A stretch of DNA of 64,000 bases. Source: Actinoalloteichus caeruleus DSM 43889. Its GTDB lineage: Bacteria > Actinomycetota > Actinomycetes > Mycobacteriales > Pseudonocardiaceae. Location: the NCBI RefSeq assembly GCF_000429185.2, contig NZ_AUBJ02000001.1:2728001-2792000 (forward strand), given 5' to 3'. Every line of letters begins with the position of its first letter. Within the stretch, counting starts at the first letter, position 1. Both the position numbers and the translations under genes were made by a program. Of this stretch, positions 9,290 through 18,327 are shown piece by piece. The notes beneath the pieces were generated by a model, which worked only from the letters and a program-made list of their open reading frames with translations, was not told the DNA's origin and did no database searches.

Positions 9290-9964
9290 TCAGCGCGCGG
9301 TCTGCCTGCGCTGCGTGATCGCCGCCTGGGCGTCACGCACCTTCGCCTGGCCCTCCTGCTGGGCACGAGCCTGTTCGAGGTGGGCCTCGACCTGCTTGGG
9401 GAGCTTGATGGGCAGTGGGGTGCGCACCGGCAGCGGGTTGGTACCCCGCACCACGATCGTGTCCCGGACGACGTCGCGCAGCAGGGTGGCCAGCGCCTCG
9501 CTGTGCTCACTCGGCCCGGCGGCGACGCCGCGCAGCAGCCAGCGGGGACCGTCGACGCCGAGGAAGCGCAACGTGACCTTCGGGGAGGTGGACACCAGTT
9601 CCGTGTCCCACTCCCCCGGTTCCTTCCGCACGCGGGCCCCGTCCTTGCCCAGCTGCTCGGCGAGCTCGGTGCGGATGTCAGCCCACAGGCCGCTCGACCG
9701 GGGAGCCGCGAAGGCGCTGACGGTCAGCCTCCCCACCTGGGTCACCAGGTGCACGGCCCGGACCGGCCCCGAGGGGTCCACCTCGACCTGGAGCTGGGAC
9801 CCGTTGGGCACGGGCAACCGGACCGAACCGAGGTCGAGCCGGCTCAGCTTGTCGTCCGGGGCCTCGTTCTCGTCGAACGGCCCGACGACCTCACCGCCGG
9901 ATGCGGCCTCCTCCTCGGTAACACGGTCCCGCTCGGAACGCTGACGTCGGCCCCATCCGAACAT
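9290..9964 (-). CDS. DUF3710 domain protein
   Basis: Conserved actinobacterial protein of unknown function, 224 residues, cytosolic (no signal peptide or membrane segment). The acidic N-terminus contains GPFDENEAPDD. The DUF3710 core (about 40-180) includes SRLDLGSVRLPVP, a tryptophan-bearing WADIRTELAEQL and GPRWLLRGVAAG. The C-terminus is a charged Gln/Ala/Arg helix. The ATG at 9964 is 3 bases past the dut stop, so it is almost certainly co-transcribed with dut, as Rv2696c is with Rv2697c. Confidence 0.85.
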   Translation of the reverse strand: MFGWGRRQRSERDRVTEEEAASGGEVVGPFDENEAPDDKLSRLDLGSVRLPVPNGSQLQVEVDPSGPVRAVHLVTQVGRLTVSAFAAPRSSGLWADIRTELAEQLGKDGARVRKEPGEWDTELVSTSPKVTLRFLGVDGPRWLLRGVAAGPSEHSEALATLLRDVVRDTIVVRGTNPLPVRTPLPIKLPKQVEAHLEQARAQQEGQAKVRDAQAAITQRRQTAR

Positions 9965-9967
9965 CCG

Positions 9968-10525
9968 TCACACCTCCGTCTCTGCCGCCAGCGACCCCAC
10001 CGGGCCCGCCGCACCTGCTGTGTCGCCCGCCACCGTGGTCGGGCCGGAGCCCACCACCGCTGCCCCCGTGTGATCCAGAGTGGCATGACCTCCGGTGGAA
10101 CCGTAGCCACCGGAACCACGCTCGGACGGCGGCAACTCGGCCACCTCGTGGAATTCCGCCTTTTCGACCCGTTGGACCACCAGCTGGGCGATGCGGTCCA
10201 TCCGTTCCAGTCGGACGGGCTCCCTCGGATCGTGGTTGATCAGACAGACCCGGATCTCCCCGCGATACCCGCAGTCGATCGTGCCCGGCGTGTTCACGAC
10301 GCTCAGGCCCACCCTGGCCGCCAGCCCGGACCTCGGGTGGACGAAACCCGCGTACCCGGGGGGGAGGGCCACGGCGATCCCCGTTCCCACCACCACACGT
10401 TCTCCCGGAGCGAGTTCCACGTTGCTGGTCGTGACCAGATCCACTCCAGCGTCGCCCTCACGCGCGTAACTGGGAAGTGGAACCGCCGGATCCAGCCGGG
10501 TCAACAACACCTCGACGCCTACCAC
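9968..10525 (-). CDS. dut: Deoxyuridine 5'-triphosphate nucleotidohydrolase (dUTPase)
   Basis: Hydrolyses dUTP to dUMP and pyrophosphate, keeping uracil out of DNA and feeding dTMP synthesis. All five trimeric dUTPase motifs are visible: [15 protein letters not shown], the substrate loop [18 protein letters not shown] and the P-loop-like [12 protein letters not shown] near the C-terminus, followed by a 35-residue non-conserved tail. The GTG at 10525 is chosen because the upstream in-frame valines are GTC or GTA codons. It lies 8 bases after a TAGTCT -10 with no Shine-Dalgarno, which suggests a leaderless mRNA. Followed after 3 bases by DUF3710. Confidence 0.93.
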   Translation of the reverse strand: MVGVEVLLTRLDPAVPLPSYAREGDAGVDLVTTSNVELAPGERVVVGTGIAVALPPGYAGFVHPRSGLAARVGLSVVNTPGTIDCGYRGEIRVCLINHDPREPVRLERMDRIAQLVVQRVEKAEFHEVAELPPSERGSGGYGSTGGHATLDHTGAAVVGSGPTTVAGDTAGAAGPVGSLAAETEV

Positions 10526-10533
10526 GAGCGGCG

Positions 10534-10543
10534 AGACTACTCT
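10534..10543. promoter_or_regulatory. Symmetric divergent -10 element driving dut and DUF3093
   Basis: The ten bases AGACTACTCT fit ANNNTANNNT. Read leftwards they give TAGTCT, ending 8 bases before the dut GTG; read rightwards they give TACTCT, ending 7 bases before the DUF3093 GTG. The two start codons are only 25 bases apart, leaving no room for separate promoters or leaders. No convincing -35 is seen on either side (TCGACG at 10512-10517 is a weak rightward candidate). Confidence 0.6.
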
Positions 10544-10550
10544 GACCCAC

Positions 10551-11090
10551 GTGACTGACAGTACGGGCACGGCACCCACGCCGAACGTCACCACCGGCTC
10601 CGCCGGTCCCCAGGGCGACGTGTCGGGGCTCCCCCGCACGCGGCAACGCCTCTACGTGCCGTGGTGGGGGTGGCCGCCAGCGCTCGGCGCGGCGGTTCTG
10701 CTGGGTGTCCAGATCCACATGGGCTACCCGGGCCCCCGGGCCTGGATCCCCTACGTCGTTCTCGCCACGGTGATGGTCGCCGTGCTGGTGTGGCTCGGCC
10801 GGGCACGGGTCGAGGTCGGCGGTGGCGACCTGGTCGTGGGGCCCGCCCGGATTCCCACCCGGTTCGTGGGAGAGGTCGAGGTCGTCGACAAGGCCGAGAA
10901 GGGCCGGGCGCTCGGACGGGAACTCGACCCGGCGGCCTACGTCGTCCACCGCGCCTGGGTCGGGCCGATGGTGTGGGTGGAGATCACCGACCCCCAGGAC
11001 CCCACGCCCTACTGGTTGTTCAGCGCCCGCCGCCCGGAGGAGGTCAGGGACGCATTGCTCGCCGAGAAGGAGGCGTCAGCCGACGCCTGA
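10551..11090 (+). CDS. DUF3093 family membrane protein
   Basis: Small actinobacterial membrane protein of unknown function, 179 residues. A polar N-terminus of about 40 residues leads into two membrane segments: one from [18 protein letters not shown], and a second around [20 protein letters not shown]-terminal cytoplasmic domain (about 88-179) carries [17 protein letters not shown] and [23 protein letters not shown]. The start is GTG at 10551, with a -10 hexamer 7 bases away and no Shine-Dalgarno. It is divergent from dut, as Rv2698 is from Rv2697c. Confidence 0.87.
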   Translation: MTDSTGTAPTPNVTTGSAGPQGDVSGLPRTRQRLYVPWWGWPPALGAAVLLGVQIHMGYPGPRAWIPYVVLATVMVAVLVWLGRARVEVGGGDLVVGPARIPTRFVGEVEVVDKAEKGRALGRELDPAAYVVHRAWVGPMVWVEITDPQDPTPYWLFSARRPEEVRDALLAEKEASADA

Positions 11091-11185
11091 CCCGGCTGGG
11101 CGGGTCGGTCACCCGACGTCGCGGGCACCCACTCCGAGCACGGACGCGGGGGCACGGAGCCGTCCCGAGGGTTCCGCGTCGTCGT

Positions 11186-11219
11186 GGCCGGAGCCGGGCA
11201 CCCGTCCGGCTCCCCGGCC
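11186..11219. terminator. Bidirectional hairpin between DUF3093 and DUF4193
   Basis: A two-part stem (11186-11191 with 11214-11219, and 11192-11197 with 11206-11211, separated by a CC bulge) with an 8-base loop lies in the 146-base gap between convergent genes. Confidence 0.55.
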
Positions 11220-11236
11220 CACTGTCCTCGGAGCTC

Positions 11237-11539
11237 TCAGGCAGCGCAGTCGCGGCAGACGTAGCGCCCACCGCGCTCCTCGGCCAGCCGGCTGCGGTGG
11301 TGCACCAAGAAGCACTGCGAGCAGGTGAACTCGTCGGCCTGCTTCGGGAGCACCTTGACCGTCAGCTCCTCGCCGGACAGGTCGGCCCCGGGCAGCTCGA
11401 AGTTCTCTGCGTTCTCACCCTCGTCGACGTCGACGACCGCAGCCTGGGCCTCGTTCCGCCGTGCCTTCAGCTCCTCTAGCGAATCCTCAGCGAGGTCGTC
11501 CGCCTCGCTTCTGCGCGGAGCGTCGTAGTCGGTCGCCAT
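11237..11539 (-). CDS. DUF4193 family zinc-ribbon-like protein
   Basis: Small conserved actinobacterial protein of unknown function, 100 residues. The N-terminal half is acidic (SEADDLAEDSLEEL). The C-terminus has two cysteine pairs, FTCSQCFLVHH and GRYVCRDCAA, that should bind one zinc. The ATG at 11539 has an AGGGGTG ribosome-binding site 8 bases upstream and is preferred to an alternative 7 codons earlier. Counterpart of Rv2699c in the same convergent arrangement with DUF3093. Confidence 0.88.
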   Translation of the reverse strand: MATDYDAPRRSEADDLAEDSLEELKARRNEAQAAVVDVDEGENAENFELPGADLSGEELTVKVLPKQADEFTCSQCFLVHHRSRLAEERGGRYVCRDCAA

Positions 11540-11812
11540 CGTGTTCACCCCTGCGATCAACGGAGACTGTGTTTCGTGCCGCTGGACAACGTCCGAGCAC
11601 CCGTGTTTGTGCCCATCCCCGACGTGACGGAGGTCTCGTCCGCACCTCGGGCCGCGGATCCGGCCACCAGCGGGAGCCAGTAACCGTGTCCGGGGCGGGG
11701 CGAGGGTAGCTCACGAACGCGGACCATGAGCGTCGGGTCACCCGGTCGACGTAACGGAGAGGACACGGCCGCTCGCACACGCTGTTCCCTCACCTCCACC
11801 TCAACCCACGAG

Positions 11813-11828
11813 TTGTGACAAACATCAC
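11813..11828. promoter_or_regulatory. Perfect CRP/GlxR-type palindrome
   Basis: TGTGACAAACATCACA is an exact TGTGA-N6-TCACA match, the consensus for cAMP receptor proteins including actinobacterial Crp/GlxR. It lies 274 bases upstream of DUF4193 and 317 bases upstream of cei, so its target is not obvious. Confidence 0.55.
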
Positions 11829-12075
11829 AGTTAGCAACCCGGAGTGATCATTCCGACGTCTGGAGAGGTGCGGGGTACGCCGGCTGGCAGGGTGCCTCCC
11901 GGCCACCCGGAGTCCTGTTCGTCGACGCCGAGGCGAGCCAGGGCGGTCGTCCCGGCCGCCGAGGACGCCCGATCACCTCTGGCGACCCCGCCCCGGGAGC
12001 CCGGAGTGGCCGGTCGACGATCACGAAGGCGCCACCATGCCTGCCACTGCCCAGCACGAAGCTGGGTGACCGCAT

Positions 12076-12103
12076 AGGCTAAAACAACCTGCCCGGCTGT
12101 CAA
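12076..12103 (-). promoter_or_regulatory. Sigma-A-type promoter reading away from cei
   Basis: On the minus strand, TTGACA (12103-12098) and TAGCCT (12081-12076) are separated by 16 bases, one of the best -35/-10 pairs in the window. Transcription would begin near 12068 and run left towards DUF4193, about 530 bases away. Confidence 0.5.
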
Positions 12104-12144
12104 CCGGGTCATCCAAAGCTTGAGTCGGGGGAGGCTTGCAGGAC

Positions 12145-12855
12145 GTGGGTGCCCGGAAAGGAACACCACAGAACACCGTGCCGAGGTACCGGCGCCGCAA
12201 GCCCCTACCGGCGTTAATCCTGATCGCCGTGCTGGGGGGCGTGGCCGGCTGGGTGTGGACCGGCGTCTTCGACAACATCGAGACCATCGAGGAAGCCACG
12301 AGGTGCTCGCCGCCCTCGGTGCGCACCACCGCCCCGGACGAGGAACCGCCACCGGAGCCCGGTGAGGCGATGCCGAGGGACGCGCTGGACCGCACCGACC
12401 CGGCCCCGCCCTCCCAGGTGATGGTGACGGTGCTGAACGCCAACGGCGTCCGAGGCCAGGCGACGATGATCGCCGAGGAACTGTCGGCGCTGGAGTTCGA
12501 ACAGGCCTACCGGCCGAACAACGACCCCGTGTACGCCGACCAGGACATGGACTGCCACGGCCAGATCCGGTTCGGACCGAACAGCGCGGCGATGGCCAGG
12601 ACCCTGAGCCTGGCGGTTCCCTGCGCTGAGCTGGTCAGCGACCAGCGGCAGGAGGCGACGATCGCGCTCGCGCTCGGCTCCAAGTTCGACGAGGTCAAAC
12701 CGAACGCGGCCGCCAAGGAGATCCTGGAGCAACTGGCGGCCTGGGGAACCGACCAGCCGAGCCAGCAGGGCGGCCAGCAGTCCGACGGTGGCGACACCGC
12801 CGGCCCCGCCCTCGACGAGGAGATGCTGGCGGCCGCCCGGGACGTGAGCTGCTGA
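12145..12855 (+). CDS. cei: Envelope integrity protein Cei (LytR C-terminal domain)
   Basis: Cei is an actinobacterial protein needed for cell-envelope integrity. This 236-residue form has a basic N-terminus, one membrane anchor (LPALILIAVLGGVAGWVW, about 22-40), a Pro/Glu-rich linker, and a LytR_C domain (about 92-185) starting VMVTVLNANGVRGQA. The Gln/Asp-rich tail ends with a cysteine. The GTG at 12145 is chosen because GGGGGAGG lies 10 bases upstream; a TTG at 12136 is only 1 base from it. Flanked by DUF4193 and suhB exactly as Rv2700 is. Confidence 0.85.
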   Translation: MGARKGTPQNTVPRYRRRKPLPALILIAVLGGVAGWVWTGVFDNIETIEEATRCSPPSVRTTAPDEEPPPEPGEAMPRDALDRTDPAPPSQVMVTVLNANGVRGQATMIAEELSALEFEQAYRPNNDPVYADQDMDCHGQIRFGPNSAAMARTLSLAVPCAELVSDQRQEATIALALGSKFDEVKPNAAAKEILEQLAAWGTDQPSQQGGQQSDGGDTAGPALDEEMLAAARDVSC

Positions 12856-12868
12856 CCCCTCCGGGGTC
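12854..12868. terminator. Short hairpin between cei and inositol monophosphatase genes
   Basis: A 6-bp GACCCC/GGGGTC stem with a 3-base loop overlaps the cei stop codon in the 52-base convergent gap. Weak on its own, but the only candidate there. Confidence 0.35.
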
Positions 12869-12907
12869 GCCGCCCGCGCCGCCCCGGGGGCCGCGCCGAC
12901 CACTCCC

Positions 12908-13804
12908 TCAGACGGATCCGAAGCCCGCCCCCGGCAACGCGGACCAGAGCGCGTCCGCGATGCCGGGGGCGGCGACGAACGTGAGGTCACTCCCGTGGCT
13001 CCCGGGAGAGCCGCCCAGGTCGGCCGCCACGCCGGGCTCCGACCCCGGCAGTCGGACGACGGCGCCAGCCTCGGCCGCGATCAGGGCACCGGCTGCCCAG
13101 TCCCACCGGTGCAGCCCGTGCTCCGCGTAGGCGTCCACCCACCCGGCGGCGACCGCGCAGAGGTCCAGTGACGCCGCTCCGGCCCGGCGCACGTCCCGGA
13201 CCACCCCCAGCAGCGAGCTGACCGCGGACGCCTGCCGGCTCCGGCGGGCTGGGTCGTAGGCGAACCCGGTCGCAACCAGGGTCGTGTCCAGCTCCCTCCG
13301 GTCCGACACCGAGAGGGGCATGTCGTCCAGCGTCGCCCCCAGGCCCTGCCCCGCGCTCCACACCCGCCCGCTCGCCGGTTCGACCACCGCGCCCGCCACG
13401 GACGTGCCGCCGTACTGGACGGCCACGGAGACGCCGTACCAGGGGTAGCCGTACAGGTAGTTCACCGTCCCGTCGATCGGGTCGACGACCCAACGGGGGG
13501 CGTCCGGCCCGGCCTCCTCCTCCCCGCCGCCCTCCTCGCCGAGGACCGCGTCCCCTGGCCGGAGCTCGGCGAGGCGCTGGCGGATCAGCCTCTCCGCCGC
13601 GTGGTCGGCCTCGGTGACGACGTCCGTCCTCGTGCTCTTGGTGTCGACACCGCCCTGGTAGTCCCCCAACGAGCCCCGGCGTTCCCGGACCAGCTCGGCC
13701 GCCTCACGGGCGAGCGCCACCGCCGTCGAACGGAGTTCGGCCACCTCCTCACCGGCGAGCGCGGGTCGGGAGGACAGGGGGGACGTCGACTTGTCTGCTG
13801 CCAC
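12908..13804 (-). CDS. suhB: Inositol monophosphatase family protein
   Basis: Mg-dependent phosphatase of the IMPase/SuhB fold; 298 residues. The metal site is complete: VLGEEGG (second-shell Glu), [12 protein letters not shown] and [17 protein letters not shown] near the C-terminus. An N-terminal region of about 30 residues is variable. The start is GTG at 13804 preceded by GATGGACGG. Position between cei and ppgK matches suhB (Rv2701c) of M. tuberculosis. Substrates of this family include inositol-1-phosphate, histidinol phosphate and fructose-1,6-bisphosphate; sequence alone does not say which is used here. Confidence 0.88.
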   Translation of the reverse strand: MAADKSTSPLSSRPALAGEEVAELRSTAVALAREAAELVRERRGSLGDYQGGVDTKSTRTDVVTEADHAAERLIRQRLAELRPGDAVLGEEGGGEEEAGPDAPRWVVDPIDGTVNYLYGYPWYGVSVAVQYGGTSVAGAVVEPASGRVWSAGQGLGATLDDMPLSVSDRRELDTTLVATGFAYDPARRSRQASAVSSLLGVVRDVRRAGAASLDLCAVAAGWVDAYAEHGLHRWDWAAGALIAAEAGAVVRLPGSEPGVAADLGGSPGSHGSDLTFVAAPGIADALWSALPGAGFGSV

Positions 13805-13928
13805 CCGTCCATCGGATCACAGGGTGGGAGTCCCGACCATCGCGCGGGTAACACAGCTCACGCTTTCCCACCGGGATGACCTATGGTTCTGCACACCATT
13901 AGCTGAATCGAGTAGGAAGGACCACGGG

Positions 13929-14690
13929 ATGGGCGCTACCCGGGGCTTCGGCATCGACATTGGCGGTTCCGGCATCAAGGGGAGCCTGGTCGATCTGGGG
14001 GCCGGAGAGCTCGCCGCCGACCGGGTGCGTATTCCCACCCCCCAACCCTCCAGGCCCGACGCGGTCGCCGACGTCGTGGCCGAGATCACCAAGTCCTTCG
14101 GGTGGGACGGAGCGGTGGGCGTCACCCTGCCCTGCGTGATGAGCCAGGGCGTCGCGCACACCGCGGCCAACGTCGACGACGCGTGGATCGGCACCGACGC
14201 TCAGAACCTGTTCGCGGAAAGGTTGGGACGCCGCCGCGAGGATGTCGTGGTGCTCAACGACGCGGATGCCGCCGGCACCGCCGAGATGACCTACGGGGCC
14301 GGCGCCGGCCGTGGCGGGCTGGTGGTCGTCCTCACCTTCGGCACCGGGATCGGCAGCGCGATGTTCCTCGACGGCAAGCTGATCCCCAACTCCGAGCTGG
14401 GTCACCTGGAGGTGGACGGTCACGACGCGGAGAGCCGGGCGGCGGCGTCGGTGAAGGACGACGAGAAGCTGTCGTGGGAGGAGTGGGTGGTCCGGGTCAA
14501 CCGGTACGTCCACGCGCTCGAACGAGCGTTCTGGCCGGACCTCATCATCGCGGGCGGCGGTGTCAGCAAGAAGGCCGACAAATGGCTCCCACTCCTGGAC
14601 ATCAGGACGGAGATCGTGGCGGCGAAGCTGCGCAACGACGCCGGGATCGTCGGTGCCGCCGCGGCCGCGCGGGCCGTCGGGAGCACATGA
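13929..14690 (+). CDS. ppgK: Polyphosphate glucokinase
   Basis: Phosphorylates glucose to glucose 6-phosphate using inorganic polyphosphate, or ATP, as phosphoryl donor. The 253 residues belong to the ROK family: phosphate-1 motif [15 protein letters not shown] at the N-terminus, [12 protein letters not shown], the phosphate-2 region [16 protein letters not shown], the ppgK-typical [10 protein letters not shown], and the adenosine/phosphate segment [14 protein letters not shown]. The ATG at 13929 follows AGGAAGGA at 10 bases. It is divergent from the IMPase gene and 285 bases upstream of sigA, as in M. tuberculosis. Confidence 0.94.
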   Translation: MGATRGFGIDIGGSGIKGSLVDLGAGELAADRVRIPTPQPSRPDAVADVVAEITKSFGWDGAVGVTLPCVMSQGVAHTAANVDDAWIGTDAQNLFAERLGRRREDVVVLNDADAAGTAEMTYGAGAGRGGLVVVLTFGTGIGSAMFLDGKLIPNSELGHLEVDGHDAESRAAASVKDDEKLSWEEWVVRVNRYVHALERAFWPDLIIAGGGVSKKADKWLPLLDIRTEIVAAKLRNDAGIVGAAAAARAVGST

Positions 14691-14851
14691 GGAACGGGGC
14701 GCACCGGCCGCTGACCAGGGTGAACCCCGGGCGGCGGCCGGGTACCCGCCGGGGATGGGCGGCACGTCGCACTCGGGCGGGGAACGCCGGTACCGGTGAG
14801 ATCGTTCCCCCGAGAGGGCCTCGCGGGGGGTTCGCACCCACGGGCTGTCGT

Positions 14852-14857
14852 TACAAT
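14852..14857 (+). promoter_or_regulatory. Candidate sigA promoter (-10 TACAAT)
   Basis: TTACAATGG in the 285-base ppgK-sigA gap is a good actinobacterial extended -10, about 120 bases before the sigA start. The -35 is not convincing. Confidence 0.4.
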
Positions 14858-14975
14858 GGAACGCGCCCCCTCCGATCAATCGACCAAATCGGCTGGCGGG
14901 TAATTCCCCGAACACGTGGCGGCCGAGGTGTGCGACCTGCGGCTTGCCGTGATCGATCGTCGCGAAAGGGCGTAC

Positions 14976-16331
14976 GTGGCAGCCGCAAACACAGCAACCC
15001 GACGCTCCAGCTCCGTCGCCGCGGGCGGCGCCAAGTCGACGACGGCCACCCCGGCTCAGGCGGCCGCCAAACTTGACGCAGAGACACCCGCGAAGAAACC
15101 GGCCTCGCCGCGGAAGACCTCCGCCAAGAAGCCGGCGGCCAAGGGCCGGGGCAGGAAGAGCGAGAAGGGCACGGCGGGCAAGTCTCAGACCAAGGCCAAG
15201 AAGGGCCTCGAGTTGGACGAGGCGGTGGAGCTGGAGGCCGCCGCCCCCGGTTCCGACGACCTCGCCGACGTCGCGGTCGACCTGACCGAGGAGACGCTGG
15301 CCGAGACGGACACGCAGGAGGAGGAAGCCGCCAAGGCTAGTGGCGACTTCGTCTGGGACGAGGAGGAGTCGGAGGCGCTCCGCCAGGCGCGCAAGGACGC
15401 GGAGCTGACCGCGTCGGCCGACTCCGTCCGGGCCTACCTGAAGCAGATCGGCAAGGTGGCCCTGCTCAACGCCGAGGAGGAGGTGGAGCTCGCCAAGCGG
15501 ATCGAGGCGGGTCTCTACGCCGCCGAACGCGTCCGCAAGGCCGAGGACGAGGGCGAGAAGCTCTCCCCCCAGCTCGGCCGGGACCTGCGGTGGATCGTTC
15601 GGGACGGCGAGCGGGCCAAGAGCCACCTGCTGGAGGCGAACCTCCGACTCGTGGTCAGCCTGGCCAAGCGCTACACGGGCCGCGGCATGGCGTTCCTGGA
15701 CCTCATCCAGGAGGGCAACCTCGGCCTGATCCGCGCCGTCGAGAAGTTCGACTACACCAAGGGCTACAAGTTCTCCACCTACGCGACCTGGTGGATCCGC
15801 CAGGCCATCACCCGTGCGATGGCCGACCAGGCGAGGACCATCCGGATTCCGGTCCACATGGTGGAGGTCATCAACAAGCTCGGTCGCATCCAGCGTGAGC
15901 TGCTCCAGGACCTGGGCCGCGAGCCCACTCCCGAGGAGCTCGCGAAGGAGATGGACATCACCCCGGAGAAGGTGCTGGAGATCCAGCAGTACGCCCGGGA
16001 GCCCATCTCGCTCGACCAGACGATCGGTGACGAGGGCGACTCCCAGCTCGGTGACTTCATCGAGGACTCGGAGGCCGTGGTGGCGGTGGACGCCGTGTCG
16101 TTCACCCTTCTCCAGGACCAGCTCCAGTCGGTGCTGGCCACCCTGTCCGAGCGGGAGGCCGGCGTCGTGCGGCTCCGCTTCGGGCTCACCGACGGCCAGC
16201 CGCGCACCCTGGACGAGATCGGCCAGGTGTACGGCGTGACCAGGGAACGGATTCGGCAGATCGAGTCCAAGACGATGTCGAAGCTCCGCCACCCCTCTCG
16301 CTCCCAGGTCCTGCGGGACTACCTGGACTGA
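14976..16331 (+). CDS. sigA: Principal RNA polymerase sigma factor SigA (RpoD/HrdB)
   Basis: Directs RNA polymerase to housekeeping promoters. The 451 residues comprise an Ala/Lys-rich, poorly conserved N-terminus (about 1-125), region 1.2 ([18 protein letters not shown]), region 2 with [17 protein letters not shown], region 3 ([15 protein letters not shown]) and region 4 with [20 protein letters not shown]. From [20 protein letters not shown] onward it is nearly identical to mycobacterial SigA. The GTG at 14976 has a GAAAGGG site 5 bases upstream; the longer in-frame extension is discarded. Ends at a strong terminator. Confidence 0.96.
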   Translation: MAAANTATRRSSSVAAGGAKSTTATPAQAAAKLDAETPAKKPASPRKTSAKKPAAKGRGRKSEKGTAGKSQTKAKKGLELDEAVELEAAAPGSDDLADVAVDLTEETLAETDTQEEEAAKASGDFVWDEEESEALRQARKDAELTASADSVRAYLKQIGKVALLNAEEEVELAKRIEAGLYAAERVRKAEDEGEKLSPQLGRDLRWIVRDGERAKSHLLEANLRLVVSLAKRYTGRGMAFLDLIQEGNLGLIRAVEKFDYTKGYKFSTYATWWIRQAITRAMADQARTIRIPVHMVEVINKLGRIQRELLQDLGREPTPEELAKEMDITPEKVLEIQQYAREPISLDQTIGDEGDSQLGDFIEDSEAVVAVDAVSFTLLQDQLQSVLATLSEREAGVVRLRFGLTDGQPRTLDEIGQVYGVTRERIRQIESKTMSKLRHPSRSQVLRDYLD

Positions 16332-16359
16332 GCCGAGCCGGCCCCGGCGGTACGACGAC

Positions 16360-16396
16360 GCGAACGGGCGTCTCCCCTGTGGAGGCGCCCGTTCGC
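16360..16396 (+). terminator. sigA hairpin terminator
   Basis: A 16-bp stem (16360-16375 with 16381-16396, one G-T wobble) with a 5-base loop, 28 bases past the sigA stop. Confidence 0.7.
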
Positions 16397-16584
16397 GCGT
16401 CCCCGCGCCTCCCCGGTGAACCAGGCCCATGCCGTCCGGGGTCGGGAACAGTGGCGGGTGCGCGGTGGCACTCGTCCTCCCACCTGGTTGCCCTGCCCTG
16501 TTCGCGCCCTCCCGACCAGCCCTCCCACCGGCTACCATCCCTCCTCGGCGGCCGCCTGGGCCGACGTGGGGAGGATGGCGGGAC

Positions 16585-17334
16585 ATGAGGCGAAATGTGA
16601 CGGTCATCACTGGTGGTTCCCGAGGCATCGGGGCCGCGACGGCCCGCCTGCTCGGCGCCGAGGGTCATCACCTCGTCGTGGGGTACCGGCGGGATCGGGA
16701 CGCCGCCGACCGGGTCGTGGCCGACGTCGTGGCCGCCGGAGGACGGGCGGTCGCCTGCGCGGTCGACATCGCGGACGAGGACGCCGTCGACCGCCTCTTC
16801 GAGGTGGCCTCGGAGCGGTTGGGCCCGGTGACGGGCCTGGTGAACAACGCCGCGATCACCAGCAGGCTGGGTCCGCTCGCCGACTCCGACACCTCGGACC
16901 TCCGGTCGGTCGTCGAGGTCGGGGTGATCGGCTACCTGTTGTGCGCCCGCCGGGCCGTCCGCGCGATGTCCACCTCACGGGGCGGCGGGGGCGGGGTGAT
17001 CGTGAACGTGTCCTCGGCGGCGGCCACGCTGGGGAGCCCGGGCGAGTACGTGCACTACGCGGCGAGCAAGGCCGCGGTGGACGCGATGACGGTGGGGCTG
17101 GCCAAGGAGGTCGCCGCCGAGGGCATCCGCGTGAACGCGGTGGCGCCCGGGACCGTGCACACCGAGATCCACGCGTCGTCGGGGGACCCGGACCGCGCGA
17201 CCAGGGTGGCGACACGCATCCCGCTGGGCCGCGCCGGGCAGCCCGAGGAGATCGCGCACGCGATCAGCTGGTTCCTCTCACCCGGAGCCACCTACGCCAG
17301 CGGGGCGGTCCTGCGGGTCGCTGGGGGCAACTGA
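16585..17334 (+). CDS. Short-chain dehydrogenase/reductase (classical SDR)
   Basis: NAD(P)-dependent oxidoreductase of 249 residues with unknown substrate. Cofactor motif TGGSRGIG at 10-17, structural NNAAI motif, catalytic Ser in VSSAAA and the YxxxK pair in YVHYAASKAAVDAM; PG motif VAPGTVHTEI after the active site. An Arg-containing YRRDRD at the end of beta-2 hints at NADPH preference. The ATG at 16585 is chosen over a longer frame because the SDR fold begins there; GGAGG lies 10 bases upstream. Closest general type is the FabG/glucose-1-dehydrogenase-like group. Confidence 0.88.
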   Translation: MRRNVTVITGGSRGIGAATARLLGAEGHHLVVGYRRDRDAADRVVADVVAAGGRAVACAVDIADEDAVDRLFEVASERLGPVTGLVNNAAITSRLGPLADSDTSDLRSVVEVGVIGYLLCARRAVRAMSTSRGGGGGVIVNVSSAAATLGSPGEYVHYAASKAAVDAMTVGLAKEVAAEGIRVNAVAPGTVHTEIHASSGDPDRATRVATRIPLGRAGQPEEIAHAISWFLSPGATYASGAVLRVAGGN

Positions 17335-17448
17335 CGGGCCCGGGCGGCCAGCCTCCCTCGGCGCCGCTGGCGGGCCCGCTGGAGACTCGCTCGGGTCTCG
17401 CGCGGCCGCCAGGGGCGACACCGCTTCCACACCTCGGGTGGCGCCCGG

Positions 17449-18327
17449 TCAGCCGGGTTCGGGTGGCGGGCCGGCCGGCTTGTCGTCCCGGGTGCGCAGC
17501 GCCACCGCTCCCACCACGCAGAGGATCCCGACGGCCTCCAGCGGTGCGGGCACCTGGGCGAGCACGACGAGGCCGGTCACCGTCGCGGTGACCGGCAGGA
17601 GCGCCAGCAGCAGCGCGAACCGCGCCTGACCGACCCTGCGCAGGACGATCTGGTCCAGCAGGTACGGCACCAGCGTCGAGAGCACCCCCACCCCGACGGC
17701 CAGCACCAGCAGCCTCGGTGAGCCCCACACCGGCCCGGTGCCCACCGCGAGCGGGCTGAGCAGCACCGCCGCGACGGTGAAGCCCACCGCCATGTCGTCG
17801 AAGCCGTTGCCCCCGGTGGCGACCCGCTTGCCCAGCACGATGTACGCCGCCCAGAACGCCGCCGCCAGCAGGGCGAAGAGCACGCCGAGGGGACTACCGC
17901 TCAGGCGGACGTCCGCGATGAGCAGCACACCGAGCACCGCCAGGCCCAGCGCGCCCACGTCGCGCCGGGTCCTCGTCCCCAGCGCCGCGACCACCACCGG
18001 CCCCATGAACTCCACGGCCACCGCCGTGCCCATCGGGAGCCGGGCGATCGCCTCGTAGAAGGCGATGTTCATCAACGCGGTCGCCGTCCCGAACAGCCCG
18101 GCCAGCAGCAGACGGCGGCCCCGCCACGCCTCCCGTCCCGGACGCCGCCAGGCCAGCAGCACCAGCGCCGCTCCCACCACCCGTAACCAGGCCACCGCCC
18201 AGGGGGAGATCTCCTCGAACAGCCAGACGGCGATCGCGGCCCCCACGTACATGGAGAGCCCTCCCGCGACGAACAGCGCGGGCGCCGGCGGCGGGGTGAG
18301 CGGACGTGATCGGCTCAGGAACGACAC
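17449..18327 (-). CDS. EamA/DMT-family transporter, RhtA-like
   Basis: Inner-membrane transporter of 292 residues with ten hydrophobic segments arranged as two EamA repeats (about 10-135 and 145-280), the classic drug/metabolite exporter topology. YVGAAIAVWLFEEISPWAV and AFYEAIARLPMGTAVAVEF resemble threonine/homoserine exporter RhtA, so amino-acid efflux is a reasonable but unproven guess. The GTG at 18327 is chosen because upstream sequence is Arg/Pro/His-rich and not membrane-like. Convergent with the SDR gene; no partner genes. Confidence 0.82.
   Translation of the reverse strand: MSFLSRSRPLTPPPAPALFVAGGLSMYVGAAIAVWLFEEISPWAVAWLRVVGAALVLLAWRRPGREAWRGRRLLLAGLFGTATALMNIAFYEAIARLPMGTAVAVEFMGPVVVAALGTRTRRDVGALGLAVLGVLLIADVRLSGSPLGVLFALLAAAFWAAYIVLGKRVATGGNGFDDMAVGFTVAAVLLSPLAVGTGPVWGSPRLLVLAVGVGVLSTLVPYLLDQIVLRRVGQARFALLLALLPVTATVTGLVVLAQVPAPLEAVGILCVVGAVALRTRDDKPAGPPPEPG

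Larger units (their letters stand above)
11540..12144. other. 605-base intergenic region between DUF4193 and cei
   Basis: No frame here has coding-like third-position bias. The stretch holds a perfect CRP-type palindrome (11813-11828) and a good promoter on the minus strand (12076-12103) about 540 bases upstream of DUF4193. It could encode a long leader for DUF4193, an unannotated RNA or simply spaced regulatory sites. Confidence 0.5.

Noticed and set aside
12071-12086. Partial match to the IdeR iron box (ATAGGCTAAAAC) upstream of cei.
   Set aside because: Only the central part fits the 19-base palindrome and the same bases form the -10 of a minus-strand promoter.
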